Part shown: piece after piece, positions 36,098-45,853 of the stretch
Layout of the letters: every line of letters begins with the position of its first letter
How positions within the stretch are numbered: position 1 is the stretch's first letter
Source of the DNA: JBDWFY01 sp039976075
GTDB taxonomy: Bacteria > Pseudomonadota > Alphaproteobacteria > Rhizobiales > Stappiaceae
Direction of reading: 5' to 3'
DNA: 64,000 bases
NCBI GenBank assembly: GCA_039976075.1
Contig: JBDWFY010000018.1
Coordinates: 62,001 to 126,000 of the forward strand
Position numbers and translations under genes: made by a program
Notes under the pieces: model-generated
Databases searched by the model: none
What the model was told of the DNA's origin: nothing
Seen by the model: the letters and a program-made list of their open reading frames with translations, nothing else

Positions 36098-36523
36098 GGT
36101 CGCGTTTGCAGCGAAGTGGGCGGTAAGCCTGTTGCGTATGGCAACATCACCGCCACCGCCAAAGCCCAGAAACAGATCATTGGTGATTTTCTGAGTTGAT
36201 CTAGCGGGCGCAAGCATATCAAAGAATGGCAACCGAGTTACTTGGGTTTCCTGACGAAGGGGTACACCAAGCGCCGAGAGATTGATGCGGTTTCTCGGTA
36301 TAGGCCGGTGAAGAAACACTATGCGGCCTAAACAAAACCCAGTAAAGCAGTCTTTCACTCGCTGATTAATAGAGTTCGGCTAGGCGGACAAAGTGAGCTT
36401 TCGCTGCGGCTGCGTCAATGTCTGCTAGTGGGATCGGGCACTGACAAAAAAAAGTCGTTATCGCCAGTGACAGAAACGTATGAGTTTTGGCGCATCTTGC
36501 GCTGCCGGGAATTTTACCAAGAG
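36098..36523. other. intergenic with protein-like fragments
   Basis: The plus strand contains a protein-like piece (KHIKEWQPSYLGFLTKGYTKR to a stop near 36331) and the minus strand an open frame over 36017-36358; neither has a start signal or known domain, so I list them as debris. From about 36400 the spacer matches 38060-38195: 36467-36491 and 38171-38195 are identical over 25 bases. Confidence 0.45.
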
Positions 36524-36976
36524 CTAGTCTTTATTTTGAAGCCGCGTTTTCGTACCTTTCGCAGCTCTATCCTTTGCTATCTTTGAAGAAGCCAAAGCTC
36601 TGTTGGCTGAGAAAGTCATTACTCTTGCTAAAGTGCTGCAAAGAAATACGATCAAAAAGTGCAAGAGAAGCCAGCCCTCAAAGCTCTCCCGTTCGTTCAA
36701 AAAGTAAAGCTTGTAGACTAGGCAAACAACAACGAGAACGAACGCGCTTACAGCGGTAAAGAGCCACATCTGATTTCTAAATGAACTATCATATGGGATC
36801 GTAGTACCAGATATCCTGTTAACCACAGCGGTTCCAAATATGAAGGAAATAGCCGCGATGAAGAGGGGTAAGCCAAGGCCCCAAAGTCCCAACTCTGGCC
36901 CTTGAAGTACTAGAGTTACAAGGGTTCCAACCACACCTAAGTATATGGCCGCAAAAAAAGCGTCTAAGCGTGTCAT
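36524..36976 (-). CDS. hypothetical four-helix membrane protein
   Basis: A 150-residue protein with four membrane helices (FFAAIYLGVVGTLVTLVL, PLFIAAISFIFGTAVV, LFTAVSAFVLVVVCLVY, LLLHFLIVFLCSTLA) and a basic C-terminal tail (RAAKGTKTRLQNK). It overlaps the upstream exported protein by four bases (ATGA) and is coupled to it. The family is not recognised. Confidence 0.65.
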   Translation of the reverse strand: MTRLDAFFAAIYLGVVGTLVTLVLQGPELGLWGLGLPLFIAAISFIFGTAVVNRISGTTIPYDSSFRNQMWLFTAVSAFVLVVVCLVYKLYFLNERESFEGWLLLHFLIVFLCSTLARVMTFSANRALASSKIAKDRAAKGTKTRLQNKD

Positions 36977-37773
36977 CGGGGAGGTCTCGGCATCGCAACT
37001 TCGTTCAGCACCGCCAATCCATCAGCAACTCTGCCATAAATATGCACAGTGCCACCAAGCTGACGAAGATCAGCGCTCTTGAAACTAGCGGTGAAGTTTC
37101 GATCTTTTGTGGGTTGGATCAGCAGCGCGGTTGCGTCCGGATTGTCGACCACAACTTGATCAGTCTCCGGTTTTATCTCAGACGCAGAAGAGGTAGAGGT
37201 CTCAACATTTCCGCTTTGCAGATCAAGAACAGTTGATGGGTCAATCGAAGAAGATGGAAATGCTATCGCAACGTCGGCGAAAGCACCTGAGCTAGAGATG
37301 ACCAGTGTCCCGCTACCATCGCCACCAATTTGTACGTCGATTGATATGATTGAATGTTCTACAAATCCTTCCGGTCCATTTGTCCCGGTCTCAATGTAGC
37401 TGTAGATTGATTGTATCGGGCCATCATCATTGTCGGGTGACCACGTTATGACCGATCCTGTTTGCTTGCCTTGCAACTTTACATCGTGAGGTTTTGGACT
37501 TGTAGTCTCTTTCGTGTACGTATTCTTGAATGCGCACCAGCCAGATTGCAGCTCCGAGAATGCTGTCACTGCAAACCCAGCTCCATACCATCGGAACGCA
37601 CTATTCGAATCTGACCGGTTGCATACTTGGTAGAATAATCGGCGGTGACCAGCATGTTCTGCTCGCGCCGAGAAAAACCAGTGATCTTGATATGGTTGAA
37701 GTTGTGGCCCTTGATCATCCGCAACTCCTGCCGAAGGGACGAAAAGGCACAAAGCAACGAGCAAAAATCTCAT
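36973..37773 (-). CDS. hypothetical exported beta-rich protein
   Basis: A 266-residue protein with a signal peptide (MRFLLVALCLFVPSAGVAD). The mature part is rich in beta strands and serine/threonine, with two cysteines near residues 51 and 79 (YQVCNRSD, SGWCAFKN) that could form a disulfide. A serine-rich linker near residues 188-200 (SGNVETSTSSASE) separates two domains. It is the first gene of a pair with the four-helix membrane protein, so both may form an envelope complex. No function can be assigned. Confidence 0.65.
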   Translation of the reverse strand: MRFLLVALCLFVPSAGVADDQGPQLQPYQDHWFFSARAEHAGHRRLFYQVCNRSDSNSAFRWYGAGFAVTAFSELQSGWCAFKNTYTKETTSPKPHDVKLQGKQTGSVITWSPDNDDGPIQSIYSYIETGTNGPEGFVEHSIISIDVQIGGDGSGTLVISSSGAFADVAIAFPSSSIDPSTVLDLQSGNVETSTSSASEIKPETDQVVVDNPDATALLIQPTKDRNFTASFKSADLRQLGGTVHIYGRVADGLAVLNEVAMPRPPR

Positions 37774-38430
37774 AATTTAGTATCCAAGCTATCGAGTACT
37801 ATAAATGCTAATGCGTTCCTGGCATGTTTTCTAGCTCTTTGTTCTTCATAAGGTGAAATACTTAAAGCTCGCATTTAAGTTGCAGCGTACATAACCCCCG
37901 GACAAAATTGTAGCGCCAGAAACGGTTGTTTTTGTCACGCCAGCCTAATGATTGAAATCTTCGAAAAATCTTGTGACACAAACCCTTGGCAAAACACGGA
38001 TTGATTTTGGCAGGTTTTCGGCCGTTCTCAATAAAACCGACGTCCGGGCGGAGCGCAGCGTCAGCCCTTTGGGCTCGAAGGCGACATTGCGGACTTTCCC
38101 GACTTTCGCTGCGGCGGTGCCAATGGCGGCTTTGGATGATGGTCTAGGTCACAAACGGTGGTTTTCGTCGGTGACAGAAACGTATGAGTTTTGGCACTTT
38201 CAGATTGTGAAAGAACATACCAACCAGACTTTGTTAGCACACCTGGCTCTGGAAACTACCCAAAGGTCCAGCCTTTAGCCTCGGGCAGGCATAGCTTGCC
38301 CGTACGCGAATGTTGTCTGCTAGAAATTTGCGTCCGTCGACCCTTCGGAAAACGACCTAGAAACATATGTGGTTGGCTGTGCAGATGCAGGGTATGCTCC
38401 AGATAAGCATTAACCCCCAGGTTCTGTTCA
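37774..38430. repeat. intergenic with a diverged long repeat
   Basis: About 37889-38030 can be aligned with about 40499-40640 at roughly two thirds identity by eye (shared words aacccttggcaaaac, gattgatttt, gcgccaaaa/gcgccagaaa). The stretch around 38171-38195 is identical to 36467-36491. No gene is supported in the interval. Confidence 0.6.
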
Positions 38431-39204
38431 ATGAAAGTTATTGGCGACACAAGTACATACGAACTTTTAGGAATTCCTGACAGCTTAGCTGCTGCTTTTG
38501 TTTTGATATCCTTGAGTTTATCGTTGGTCCCCTGGCTGGGCGGGAGTGATATCGGACCCTTGAAAGTACCGAGTATAAGCGGGGCAAAGAACCGCGTCGT
38601 CGCTGTCCTCGGTCCAATAACCTTGGTTGCGTTCCTATCCGGGTTCTTCCCGTTTTGGTCTTCAAATCCAAAAGATGGCGGCGCTTTGCGCGTGTCCATC
38701 CAATCACCAACTCAAGTAGGTGATCTGCTGTCTGACGCGCCCCTGTCGGGCGAACAGGTGGTCTTCTGCGGCTCCGTAAGGGCGAAGCTCATATTAGCGC
38801 ACAGCCAGGAAACGGAGACTCCTATCGTGGCTCATCAATTGGCGATAAGATACGAGCATGCTGATGGGTCATTGGTTAATGGCAAATGCAAAGTTGATCC
38901 ACTTTCACTTCGCCCGTACGGCATTGCCGAGGTTGGAACCTATCTGGCAACCTTCAAGGAAAGCTCAATTGACGTAAGATTCCTTGAAAACAAGGATGCG
39001 GCGCAGAGCTCCCAGCCGGAAAACCTATTGATTATTGATGGAACACCGCATGTAGTTCAACTCAACCGAGAGTCGGAGCCCCATGTCTTAGATGTCATTT
39101 TAAGTACGGAGCTCGATGCACCTGTGAAATTTTGGTTTGATGTCGTGTTCGACGAAAAAGGTGAGTTTGCGACTAATTCAAGCGAGATACTTATGTGGAA
39201 GTAG
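38431..39204 (+). CDS. hypothetical membrane-anchored protein
   Basis: A 257-residue protein with two membrane helices near residues 18-38 (SLAAAFVLISLSLSLVPWLGG) and 57-77 (VVAVLGPITLVAFLSGFFPFW), followed by a beta-rich domain of about 175 residues outside the membrane. Two cysteines (VVFCGSV and NGKCKVD) could pair. It is followed after four bases by an exported protein, making another anchor-plus-exported pair like 26973-27617/25114-26976. Function unknown. Confidence 0.65.
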   Translation: MKVIGDTSTYELLGIPDSLAAAFVLISLSLSLVPWLGGSDIGPLKVPSISGAKNRVVAVLGPITLVAFLSGFFPFWSSNPKDGGALRVSIQSPTQVGDLLSDAPLSGEQVVFCGSVRAKLILAHSQETETPIVAHQLAIRYEHADGSLVNGKCKVDPLSLRPYGIAEVGTYLATFKESSIDVRFLENKDAAQSSQPENLLIIDGTPHVVQLNRESEPHVLDVILSTELDAPVKFWFDVVFDEKGEFATNSSEILMWK

Positions 39205-39208
39205 GAAA

Positions 39209-40435
39209 ATGAAGCCCATAGTTTCAGCATTTTTCTTATCAGTCAGCGCGCTTTCTCTGTTCATTGCCCAAGTGCAAGCAGATGATAGCCCAGCGGTGCC
39301 CAAAGAATTGATCGAGCTATTCACTCCGCCGCAGTCTTTGAATGATTTTCTTGCGCCTATCGACGAAGCCCTAGCAGATGAAGATTTTGAAACAGCGCTT
39401 AGTCTAGCTAAAGAAAATATTGCAGCTGGACCTAGCGGTTTTGGACACCCTTTCGTCGGGTACCACGTGATCTCAGCTTCTCAGTACTATGCTGCCCGAG
39501 CCAGTTATGGGATGGGGATGGACTCGCGAGCTATAAGCTACTACGTGGCTTCAATAGAAAATGGAAACTCCGGTGCTGCCGAAGAATTTTCTGAACTTTT
39601 ATTTCAGAATCAGATAATTAGGCTGGTCGCCACAGTCGATTTTCCCCCCAAGAAGATGCTTGATGTCCTCAGAGATGCGGCCAACTTGGGTTCGGAGGTT
39701 GCAGCAGCCTTCATAGCCTTCGGGGACCTCCCTTTACCGGTGTCGGACAGGGAGAGGGCGTACTGGGCGCTGATGTCTATCTCCGGAGATCGCGTTGCTT
39801 CGAAGGCGCGTAAGCAAGAAGCATTCTCGACAATCGCGCAACAAATAGGCCAAGAGGAAGCTGCCGACTTGTTAAGAGAATTTTCCTTGTTGGGTGGCTT
39901 GAAGGAGCCTTCTGATCTCGGGCTTCCCGGAAGAGGATTGATAGAAAGCTACTTTATCGAAAACGATTTGAGGGGGTCGGTGGGAAAGGCTCGCCCGGGA
40001 CCATTCAACCCAAACGAGGAAATCCCACAGGCACCCACAATTAGACAGGCGTTCCAGTTATTTCAGGGTCTCTTTGATGAGATTGGATACGGCCAACCAT
40101 ACATCCTGCTACCTGGTGAAGAGACGTCAGATGATCCTGACGTAATCTATGCCACCAAAGATCGAATCTTCGCAGAACTAAGCCCTGGCGACCGACTATA
40201 TGCATCTTGTGGGGCACTATCACACGTTAGTATCGTCTATAGCATCGATGAGATTGAAGGGTCAGTAAGCTTCATTGATCCGGCTTTTCAGTTTTGGATG
40301 CCTTCGCATAATCAATGCATCACAGAAGCTGACTTGAAAGACATTGGCCTTGGAAAATTTGCGACAGTAATTCCGATATCTCAATTGAAAAAAACACTCG
40401 TAGCGGTCATGACGTTCCGCGATGAGCGGTTGTGA
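39209..40435 (+). CDS. hypothetical exported protein
   Basis: A 408-residue protein. The start at 39209 follows taggaaa and gives a clean signal peptide (MKPIVSAFFLSVSALSLFIAQVQA); a longer frame from 39137 would bury it. The mature part has short helical repeats like Sel1/TPR solenoids in its first half (EDFETALSLAKENI, DSRAISYYVASIENGN) and a C-terminal domain with GDRLYASCGALSHVSIVYS, which looks like a separate globular fold. It is paired with the membrane-anchored gene just upstream. Function unknown. Confidence 0.65.
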   Translation: MKPIVSAFFLSVSALSLFIAQVQADDSPAVPKELIELFTPPQSLNDFLAPIDEALADEDFETALSLAKENIAAGPSGFGHPFVGYHVISASQYYAARASYGMGMDSRAISYYVASIENGNSGAAEEFSELLFQNQIIRLVATVDFPPKKMLDVLRDAANLGSEVAAAFIAFGDLPLPVSDRERAYWALMSISGDRVASKARKQEAFSTIAQQIGQEEAADLLREFSLLGGLKEPSDLGLPGRGLIESYFIENDLRGSVGKARPGPFNPNEEIPQAPTIRQAFQLFQGLFDEIGYGQPYILLPGEETSDDPDVIYATKDRIFAELSPGDRLYASCGALSHVSIVYSIDEIEGSVSFIDPAFQFWMPSHNQCITEADLKDIGLGKFATVIPISQLKKTLVAVMTFRDERL

Positions 40436-40923
40436 ACGCACTAACCCACCGGTCTTTGGCCCTGACGATCAGTTCGATACAAGTCCTTGCAACAAGGTTG
40501 ACAATAACCCCCTGCCAAAACCGATGCGCCAAAAGCGGTCGTTTTGGACGCGGGCGGCGATGCGCCCGTAAGTATTGAAAAATCTTGTGCCTCAAACCCT
40601 TGGCAAAACTCAGATTGATTTTGTCACGTTTTTGGCCACAGCCTGAGAGAGCGGTCATTGGTGCACGGTGCAGAATCCGAGACTCTGGGCTCTCCTGACA
40701 CCTTCGCCGCACAATCTACGAACGGCTGTTCTGGCAGTGACTTCCGTTCGCTGCACTGTGCATCAACTAGAAAGACGCGGACAAAGCGGACCTTCACCTT
40801 TGACGCGGCAATGTCGGCTTTCCAAAAGTTCATTGGTCGTTAACGTGGCGCACAATGATAGGACTTCTAAAAAAGACTATCCGTCATTGACCAAAATTCC
40901 ACACCGCTCATTTAGTATACGGT
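40436..40923. repeat. intergenic, second copy of the diverged repeat
   Basis: About 40499-40640 matches 37889-38030 (see there). The following part to about 40830 holds ggtgcacggtgcagaatccgag, cgttcgctgcactgtgcatc and acgcggacaaagcgga, words that recur in modified form at 43240-43325. No gene is supported; the open frames here are short and unsupported. Confidence 0.55.
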
Positions 40924-41961
40924 TCAACTCTGCCAATCGTGGTTACTACCACGTGTATCTACATGCACGAAACTCGAATATGTACCGATACCTCCAGAAA
41001 AAAGACCAGAGGAACGCATTTGTCGCAATACATTGGCAATTTCACGAGTATTCATGCCATCAACCATAAAGTCTACCGCTCGGAACTGGATATGTTGACT
41101 GTTGCGAGCACCGCCAACGCATGCATTGTAGGCTGTAGACCTATAAGCAACAACTATGCTAACGGGTTTTCCAATACGCGACCTGAACTCGTCCAGAACT
41201 TGGGCAACCGGGATGAAATTTGGCCAAAGTTGGCGAGGAGGTAAACCATTCAAACCAGCACATCTGTGGCCTGGTCGTGAGCCTGCACCAGTGAGTAGGA
41301 ATTCCTCAGGTTCAATTTGTTTAACATGAGGTGATAAAAACTCAATAAAATCCTCAACATATGTGGGATCTTCCTCGATAGATACAGGCGAAAACCTATT
41401 AGCGGAAGGATCGGATTCGATCTTTGGATCGGTTTGAGTGATGCTGACATTGCGCTCTGCGTAACCCATTTCCCCGACCGCCCAAGATAACTCGCGGGAA
41501 ATTATTGCAAGTCTAATTTGCTGCTTTTCAGAGGGTTCATCATTTGTTTCTGCGATGATTTTTGCGCGCTCTGTTTCTAGTTCTATGATTTTTGTACGCA
41601 CCTTGCGCCGAGCGTCCAGTAGACCAACGTGGTAGTCTTTCCATTGTTGGCGCGTTCCGTCATCAGCCATCAGCGAGAAGTATTCTGAGAACCTAATTCT
41701 CAGTTCAATGTCTTGGTTTAGTGCATTGTCAGTATATCGCTCAATAAAACCACGATGATCCAATGTTCCTTGTCGATACGCGGCGACTGCATCAAGTATG
41801 AATGGCAGCAAGGCAGCAACTATTCCAACAAGTGTGCTACCCGCCAAAACCTTGTAAAAACTCCAACGCGTTTCATACTTTTTCAACTCTATTGAGTCGT
41901 GTAAATGGATAAATTTGCTTATCTCATCTTTCGGGAAGTTCTCTGATTTGGAGTCAGCCAT
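40924..41961 (-). CDS. membrane-anchored M15-type peptidase
   Basis: A 345-residue protein. A membrane helix near residues 37-60 (KVLAGSTLVGIVAALLPFIL) is followed by a helical, coiled-coil-like stretch to residue 170 and a C-terminal peptidase M15A-like domain: YRSTAYNACVGGARNSQHIQFRAVDF carries the H-x6-D zinc motif and YSSFVHVDTRG the third ligand. Such domains cleave peptide bonds in peptidoglycan stem peptides, so it should act in the periplasm. The start at 41961 is preferred; 41970 is also in frame. It is divergent from the collar-like gene at 42432. Confidence 0.75.
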   Translation of the reverse strand: MADSKSENFPKDEISKFIHLHDSIELKKYETRWSFYKVLAGSTLVGIVAALLPFILDAVAAYRQGTLDHRGFIERYTDNALNQDIELRIRFSEYFSLMADDGTRQQWKDYHVGLLDARRKVRTKIIELETERAKIIAETNDEPSEKQQIRLAIISRELSWAVGEMGYAERNVSITQTDPKIESDPSANRFSPVSIEEDPTYVEDFIEFLSPHVKQIEPEEFLLTGAGSRPGHRCAGLNGLPPRQLWPNFIPVAQVLDEFRSRIGKPVSIVVAYRSTAYNACVGGARNSQHIQFRAVDFMVDGMNTREIANVLRQMRSSGLFSGGIGTYSSFVHVDTRGSNHDWQS

Positions 41962-42431
41962 AAATCGCATTCCAGAACGTTTGAAGTACTCAAATTAATC
42001 GTTCTTACTCGGTCCGATATTCCATGCGAAAACTCTCGTCGGTGACCGGGCAAGCCGTTAGCAGCGGATGCTAGGTGTTTTTTGGCGAGGTTTCAAATGA
42101 CCAGGCATTCGTCCGAGATGCGGCAAAGGGTGGGTGGACTCATTGCGAACCTATGCCGCATCTGATCCAGATAGCCGCGGCGGACTTTCCCGAACTTCAC
42201 CCTCGGTCGCCGAATGGCCGCTTACGTCCGGCAGGAGCAAATGGTCGTTTGCGGTCTGAGTTGCGTGCAGTGCCATAGGATAAACATGCCTGCTGGGCGG
42301 ACTCGGAATTGTGGCCTGTAAAGCCCCGTGCCTTGCAGGCCAGCTTTCAGTATGCGGAAACACGATTTGTCGGAACGATTAATCACCAGATAGGGTACTG
42401 TCTTTGTTTATTTTAGTTATTGGAGTTCAAC
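41962..42431. other. intergenic between divergent genes
   Basis: About 470 bases. It should contain the promoters of both flanking genes, but no hexamer pair stands out. The middle (about 42180-42260) has words such as gccgaatggccgcttacgtccg that resemble other cargo spacers. Confidence 0.45.
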
Positions 42432-43148
42432 ATGACCGACGAAGTTCCGAAGCACGTGGTCGACGCCCTACGCCGGGATATTCAATCCCAGATGTCCAAG
42501 AAGATTGCAGGTTGGGCGGTCGCCGGTGGCGCGGGAATAGTGGTTCTCGCTGCACTTGGAGCCTGGACACTCTTGAAACCAACTATTGCGTCCGAGCTTG
42601 GAGTCCTTTCTAAAGAGGAGATCGAAACTCTCATCGACACGGGTACGTCTAGCCTTGCTTCAACTGGCGATCTTGAGGCGCTGACAAAGAAGGTTAGGGA
42701 TTCGGCGGCTTCTGCTGGAGGTGTGGAGATCCCGAGGGGAGCGGTTGTCGCATTCGATGGAGGAGAATACGAGAAGACATCGTCCGAACGCCTTTCCAGC
42801 GGTTGTCCCGCCGGATGGGTTCGGTTTGTTCAAGCAGAAGGGCGTTTCGTCGTCGGCTCCGACTCCTATCTGTCATTCGGCGAAACCGGAAAGTACGAAC
42901 TTCGAAAAACAGGCGGTTCAGAAACCCATGCGCTTACTAAGTCCGAGTTGCCGGAACACGACCACAAAGTAGGTGGGACGCACCTTATTAAGCTTGAGAA
43001 GGGATCAATGCTTGGTGGAGATGGGACGAAAGGTAACGTCCGCGTTAGAAATGACACACGGACTTCCCAGACCGCAGGATTAGGCCATGCTCACAACAAT
43101 ATGCCCCCTTACATCGCGCTCTATTTCTGCAAGAGAGCACCTGGGTGA
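42432..43148 (+). CDS. membrane-anchored protein with tail-collar-like C-terminal domain
   Basis: A 238-residue protein. The start at 42432 has ttggag six bases upstream. An anchor helix lies near residues 27-47 (WAVAGGAGIVVLAALGAWTLL), a helical linker to about residue 95, then a domain resembling phage tail-collar tips: CPAGWVRFVQAEGRFVVGSD, GGSETHALTKSELPEHDH, and GHAHNNMPPYIALYFCKR at the end. The last motif is nearly the same as in the exported protein at 16034-16768. A membrane anchor is incompatible with a normal virion fibre, so a surface or periplasmic role is likely. It is divergent from the M15 peptidase. Confidence 0.65.
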   Translation: MTDEVPKHVVDALRRDIQSQMSKKIAGWAVAGGAGIVVLAALGAWTLLKPTIASELGVLSKEEIETLIDTGTSSLASTGDLEALTKKVRDSAASAGGVEIPRGAVVAFDGGEYEKTSSERLSSGCPAGWVRFVQAEGRFVVGSDSYLSFGETGKYELRKTGGSETHALTKSELPEHDHKVGGTHLIKLEKGSMLGGDGTKGNVRVRNDTRTSQTAGLGHAHNNMPPYIALYFCKRAPG

Positions 43149-43529
43149 TAGAAGCCACTCTGTTTTTTGTCGGGAAAGAAGGAGCCGACATTCGTGCAAC
43201 TTGTAGCATTTGGTATAGTGGGCTCTGAGCGGTAGTTCGCTGCGTTTCATTCGAACGTCCGGTCATTGAAAATCGGTCGTTCGCTGCGTCGTGCATAAAC
43301 TTACAAAACGCGGACAAAGCAGATTTGCTGCAACTAGCTCCAACGTCCAGCCAACGACCCTGTCCAAAAGAACTTTCATGAGATTTTTCGAACCAATAGT
43401 TATGAAGCTTTTCCAGACTTAGTCATCTGGTTGTAAGCCTTAACTTTCGGGACGCCTTCACGTTCGTCTGGTCAATGATTATATATTTCTAATAAGTTGT
43501 TTGAATAGCGGCTGACCATAGGAAGTATT
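43149..43529. other. intergenic with degenerate repeat-like sequence
   Basis: About 380 bases. Words at 43220-43325 (cggtagttcgctgcgtttcatt, cggtcgttcgctgcgtcgtgca, aacgcggacaaagcaga) are related to each other and to 40740-40780, as in a decayed repeat family. An aggaag ribosome-binding site for the kinase gene lies at 43520-43525. Confidence 0.5.
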
Positions 43530-45851
43530 TTGGACACTTTTCATCGCCTCTTGGAAGAACTTTCATCTGAAGATCGGGAACGCAGCGCCGTTAAACACAG
43601 GCGTCAAATTCTGGATGCACTCAACAATTTCGTCGACACAATTGAACCCGGCACACCCTGTCTTACACTTCTTTGGCTCTTTGACCGCAACAACCACAAT
43701 GCTGTCCATGATTGTACGTTGTGGAACTGCGGTGCTGTGAATTGGACCCACGATGTTTTGCCAGAACATTTGTTCAACGTGACTCAAAGGTTTCGAGGCC
43801 GCGACACCATCGATGCCATCGTTGAGGCTGAGCGTTCCATCTCGATGAATGGCCACTTGTTTGCAGATACGGGCCTATTCAAACACACCTCACCGGAGCT
43901 AAAACAGCGTCTTGACGAGTGCATTATTCGCCTCGAACCGCATTGCAGCAAGGATCGGGAAGACAGGTTTGTTGGGTTCCTGCAAATTGTCACAACGACT
44001 GAGGTCCTTTCGCAATTCCAGCCGCTTTACAAAACGATCATAGGCAAACTGGTGTTTAACCGGATTGCTTTCGGACGCCGCCAACGAACCATTGACGCCT
44101 TGAAAAAGTTTCAGGAGCAGATCAGGCCGGAAATGGAATATGACGCGATTATCGATGCAGCGACAAAGTGCTTGGAAGAGTATTTAACTCTTGAGAGGAT
44201 CTGCGTCTATGATCATAAGTATGACAACGACGGGATCAACGGCGTAAAAAAAAGGGATCAAACAGGTCCCGATACCCGAAAACTTCCCGAAATTACCAAA
44301 TGGATTAAGCGGTATTTTTTGTCTGAAAGCAAAAACGGATCTTCAACCGGTGTGATCCGGGTTCGTGATTTTTTCAAGTCAGAAGAAGAGAACATAATCT
44401 TCAAACCCAGTTTGGAGGGCCATGATGCTAGCTGGCAACCTCCGGACTGCGCCCCAATCGGCGTCATGATGATCCCGGTCTATGTGGGCGACCGAAACAA
44501 TCCACCAATTGCGACGATAAAGGTCACATGCACCGCAGTAGAAGATTTCATTGGAGGCACATTCAGTGAAACCGACGAGCAGATCGGCAAAATATTAAGC
44601 GATTATCTGCGTCACCTGTTGCCGGGTGTAATCACCTATTCTCGAACCCAGGAAATCTCCCGACACCTTGATGAACATGACGCAAGCGCGTTGTTACCGG
44701 GTGAAATCCATAATAGAATTTACGATGTATTTCCCGAACTGATCACCAAATTGTTGGTCAACGTTAACACTGCGTGGGCCTATGTTCGAACCAAAGAGGT
44801 CAGCGGTGAAATCAAAGTTCGTTGGGTTTCTCAAACGGGAACGCTTGAGAAAAATCCGATTGATCTGGATGATGAAACGCTCGAAGAAGTACCTGACAAA
44901 CCTTTTCGGTTGGAAAGTGCACATTATCTTCACGGGGTCAAAGTAATTGAGGCGGACGAAACGCTCCGCCTTTACTGGATTTCCAACCGTCCCAAGGTCC
45001 CGGATCATGACATGCTGCTCATCAAGCAACTTGCCTCCGATATGCGACTAAGGGCGTTCGGCCGTCTTGATGTTCAGACATTGTCACGTCAGATCATTGA
45101 TATGCGCCATGCGGTGAAAGCTGCCATGACTGGCGTCGTTGGTTTCACCGACCAAATCGCAGACATTTATGATGATGTGAAGAACGAACCACCGGCAGAA
45201 CGCGACAACGAAATTTTCAATCGAGCGGAATTCCGCAAGGCAATCGAAGGGCTCAAGCTTTCTGCGGAAACAACAACACGGTTTCTTAACGTTGTTCGCA
45301 TTCTTAAAATGGACCTGAGAAGCGATGATCTCAAACCGCGCCATAGCAACCCGAATGAAATTGCAAGAAGGATCATTCGGACGATTCGTCCCTATTCAAC
45401 AAGGCGAGGTTTGACGGTGAATCTGGTTGAAAAATACCCTTCATCCGTTGTTAATCCGTTTTTTGATCCGGATCTCATGGAAATCGCGATGTCAAATCTC
45501 ATTGAAAACGGTGTCAAATACGCAAGGAGGGGGACCAACATTTCGGTCATGATCGGAACAATTCGCGACCAATGGTATTTCTACGTCGAGGACGAAGGAC
45601 GTTGGATCCCAGGGGAAGATCGTGAGCGGATATTTACAGGGATGCGGCTGCAAGCCTTTTCGGGCGAAACGGGACAAGCCGGTACGGGGCTAGGCCTCGC
45701 TGCTGTGCGCAGAATTGTCAAGGCACATGACCCTCGGGGAAAAGACGAAGTTTCATCGGTAAAGACAGGTGGCGGGGACATAAATGCCCCAACGGCAATC
45801 ACACGAATTGGATTTCGCCTCAGGCGAGCAAATCTCGTCGGAGCAAACTAA
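43530..45851 (+). CDS. GAF-containing sensor histidine kinase
   Basis: A 773-residue cytoplasmic kinase without membrane segments. Residues about 1-190 form an unidentified sensor domain, about 190-370 a GAF-like domain (AATKCLEEYLTLERICVYD, IGVMMIPVYV), and a second sensor-like part reaches residue 500. The phospho-acceptor histidine is probably in DMRHAVKAAMTGVVGFT near residue 527. The ATPase part shows the N box (MSNLIENGVKYA, near 656), G1 (VEDEGRWI) and G2 (GTGLGLAAVRRIV, near 720). The start is TTG after aggaag. Two bases separate it from a receiver gene, and a nucleotide cyclase follows: a three-gene signalling operon. Confidence 0.82.
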   Translation: MDTFHRLLEELSSEDRERSAVKHRRQILDALNNFVDTIEPGTPCLTLLWLFDRNNHNAVHDCTLWNCGAVNWTHDVLPEHLFNVTQRFRGRDTIDAIVEAERSISMNGHLFADTGLFKHTSPELKQRLDECIIRLEPHCSKDREDRFVGFLQIVTTTEVLSQFQPLYKTIIGKLVFNRIAFGRRQRTIDALKKFQEQIRPEMEYDAIIDAATKCLEEYLTLERICVYDHKYDNDGINGVKKRDQTGPDTRKLPEITKWIKRYFLSESKNGSSTGVIRVRDFFKSEEENIIFKPSLEGHDASWQPPDCAPIGVMMIPVYVGDRNNPPIATIKVTCTAVEDFIGGTFSETDEQIGKILSDYLRHLLPGVITYSRTQEISRHLDEHDASALLPGEIHNRIYDVFPELITKLLVNVNTAWAYVRTKEVSGEIKVRWVSQTGTLEKNPIDLDDETLEEVPDKPFRLESAHYLHGVKVIEADETLRLYWISNRPKVPDHDMLLIKQLASDMRLRAFGRLDVQTLSRQIIDMRHAVKAAMTGVVGFTDQIADIYDDVKNEPPAERDNEIFNRAEFRKAIEGLKLSAETTTRFLNVVRILKMDLRSDDLKPRHSNPNEIARRIIRTIRPYSTRRGLTVNLVEKYPSSVVNPFFDPDLMEIAMSNLIENGVKYARRGTNISVMIGTIRDQWYFYVEDEGRWIPGEDRERIFTGMRLQAFSGETGQAGTGLGLAAVRRIVKAHDPRGKDEVSSVKTGGGDINAPTAITRIGFRLRRANLVGAN

Positions 45852-45853
45852 AT

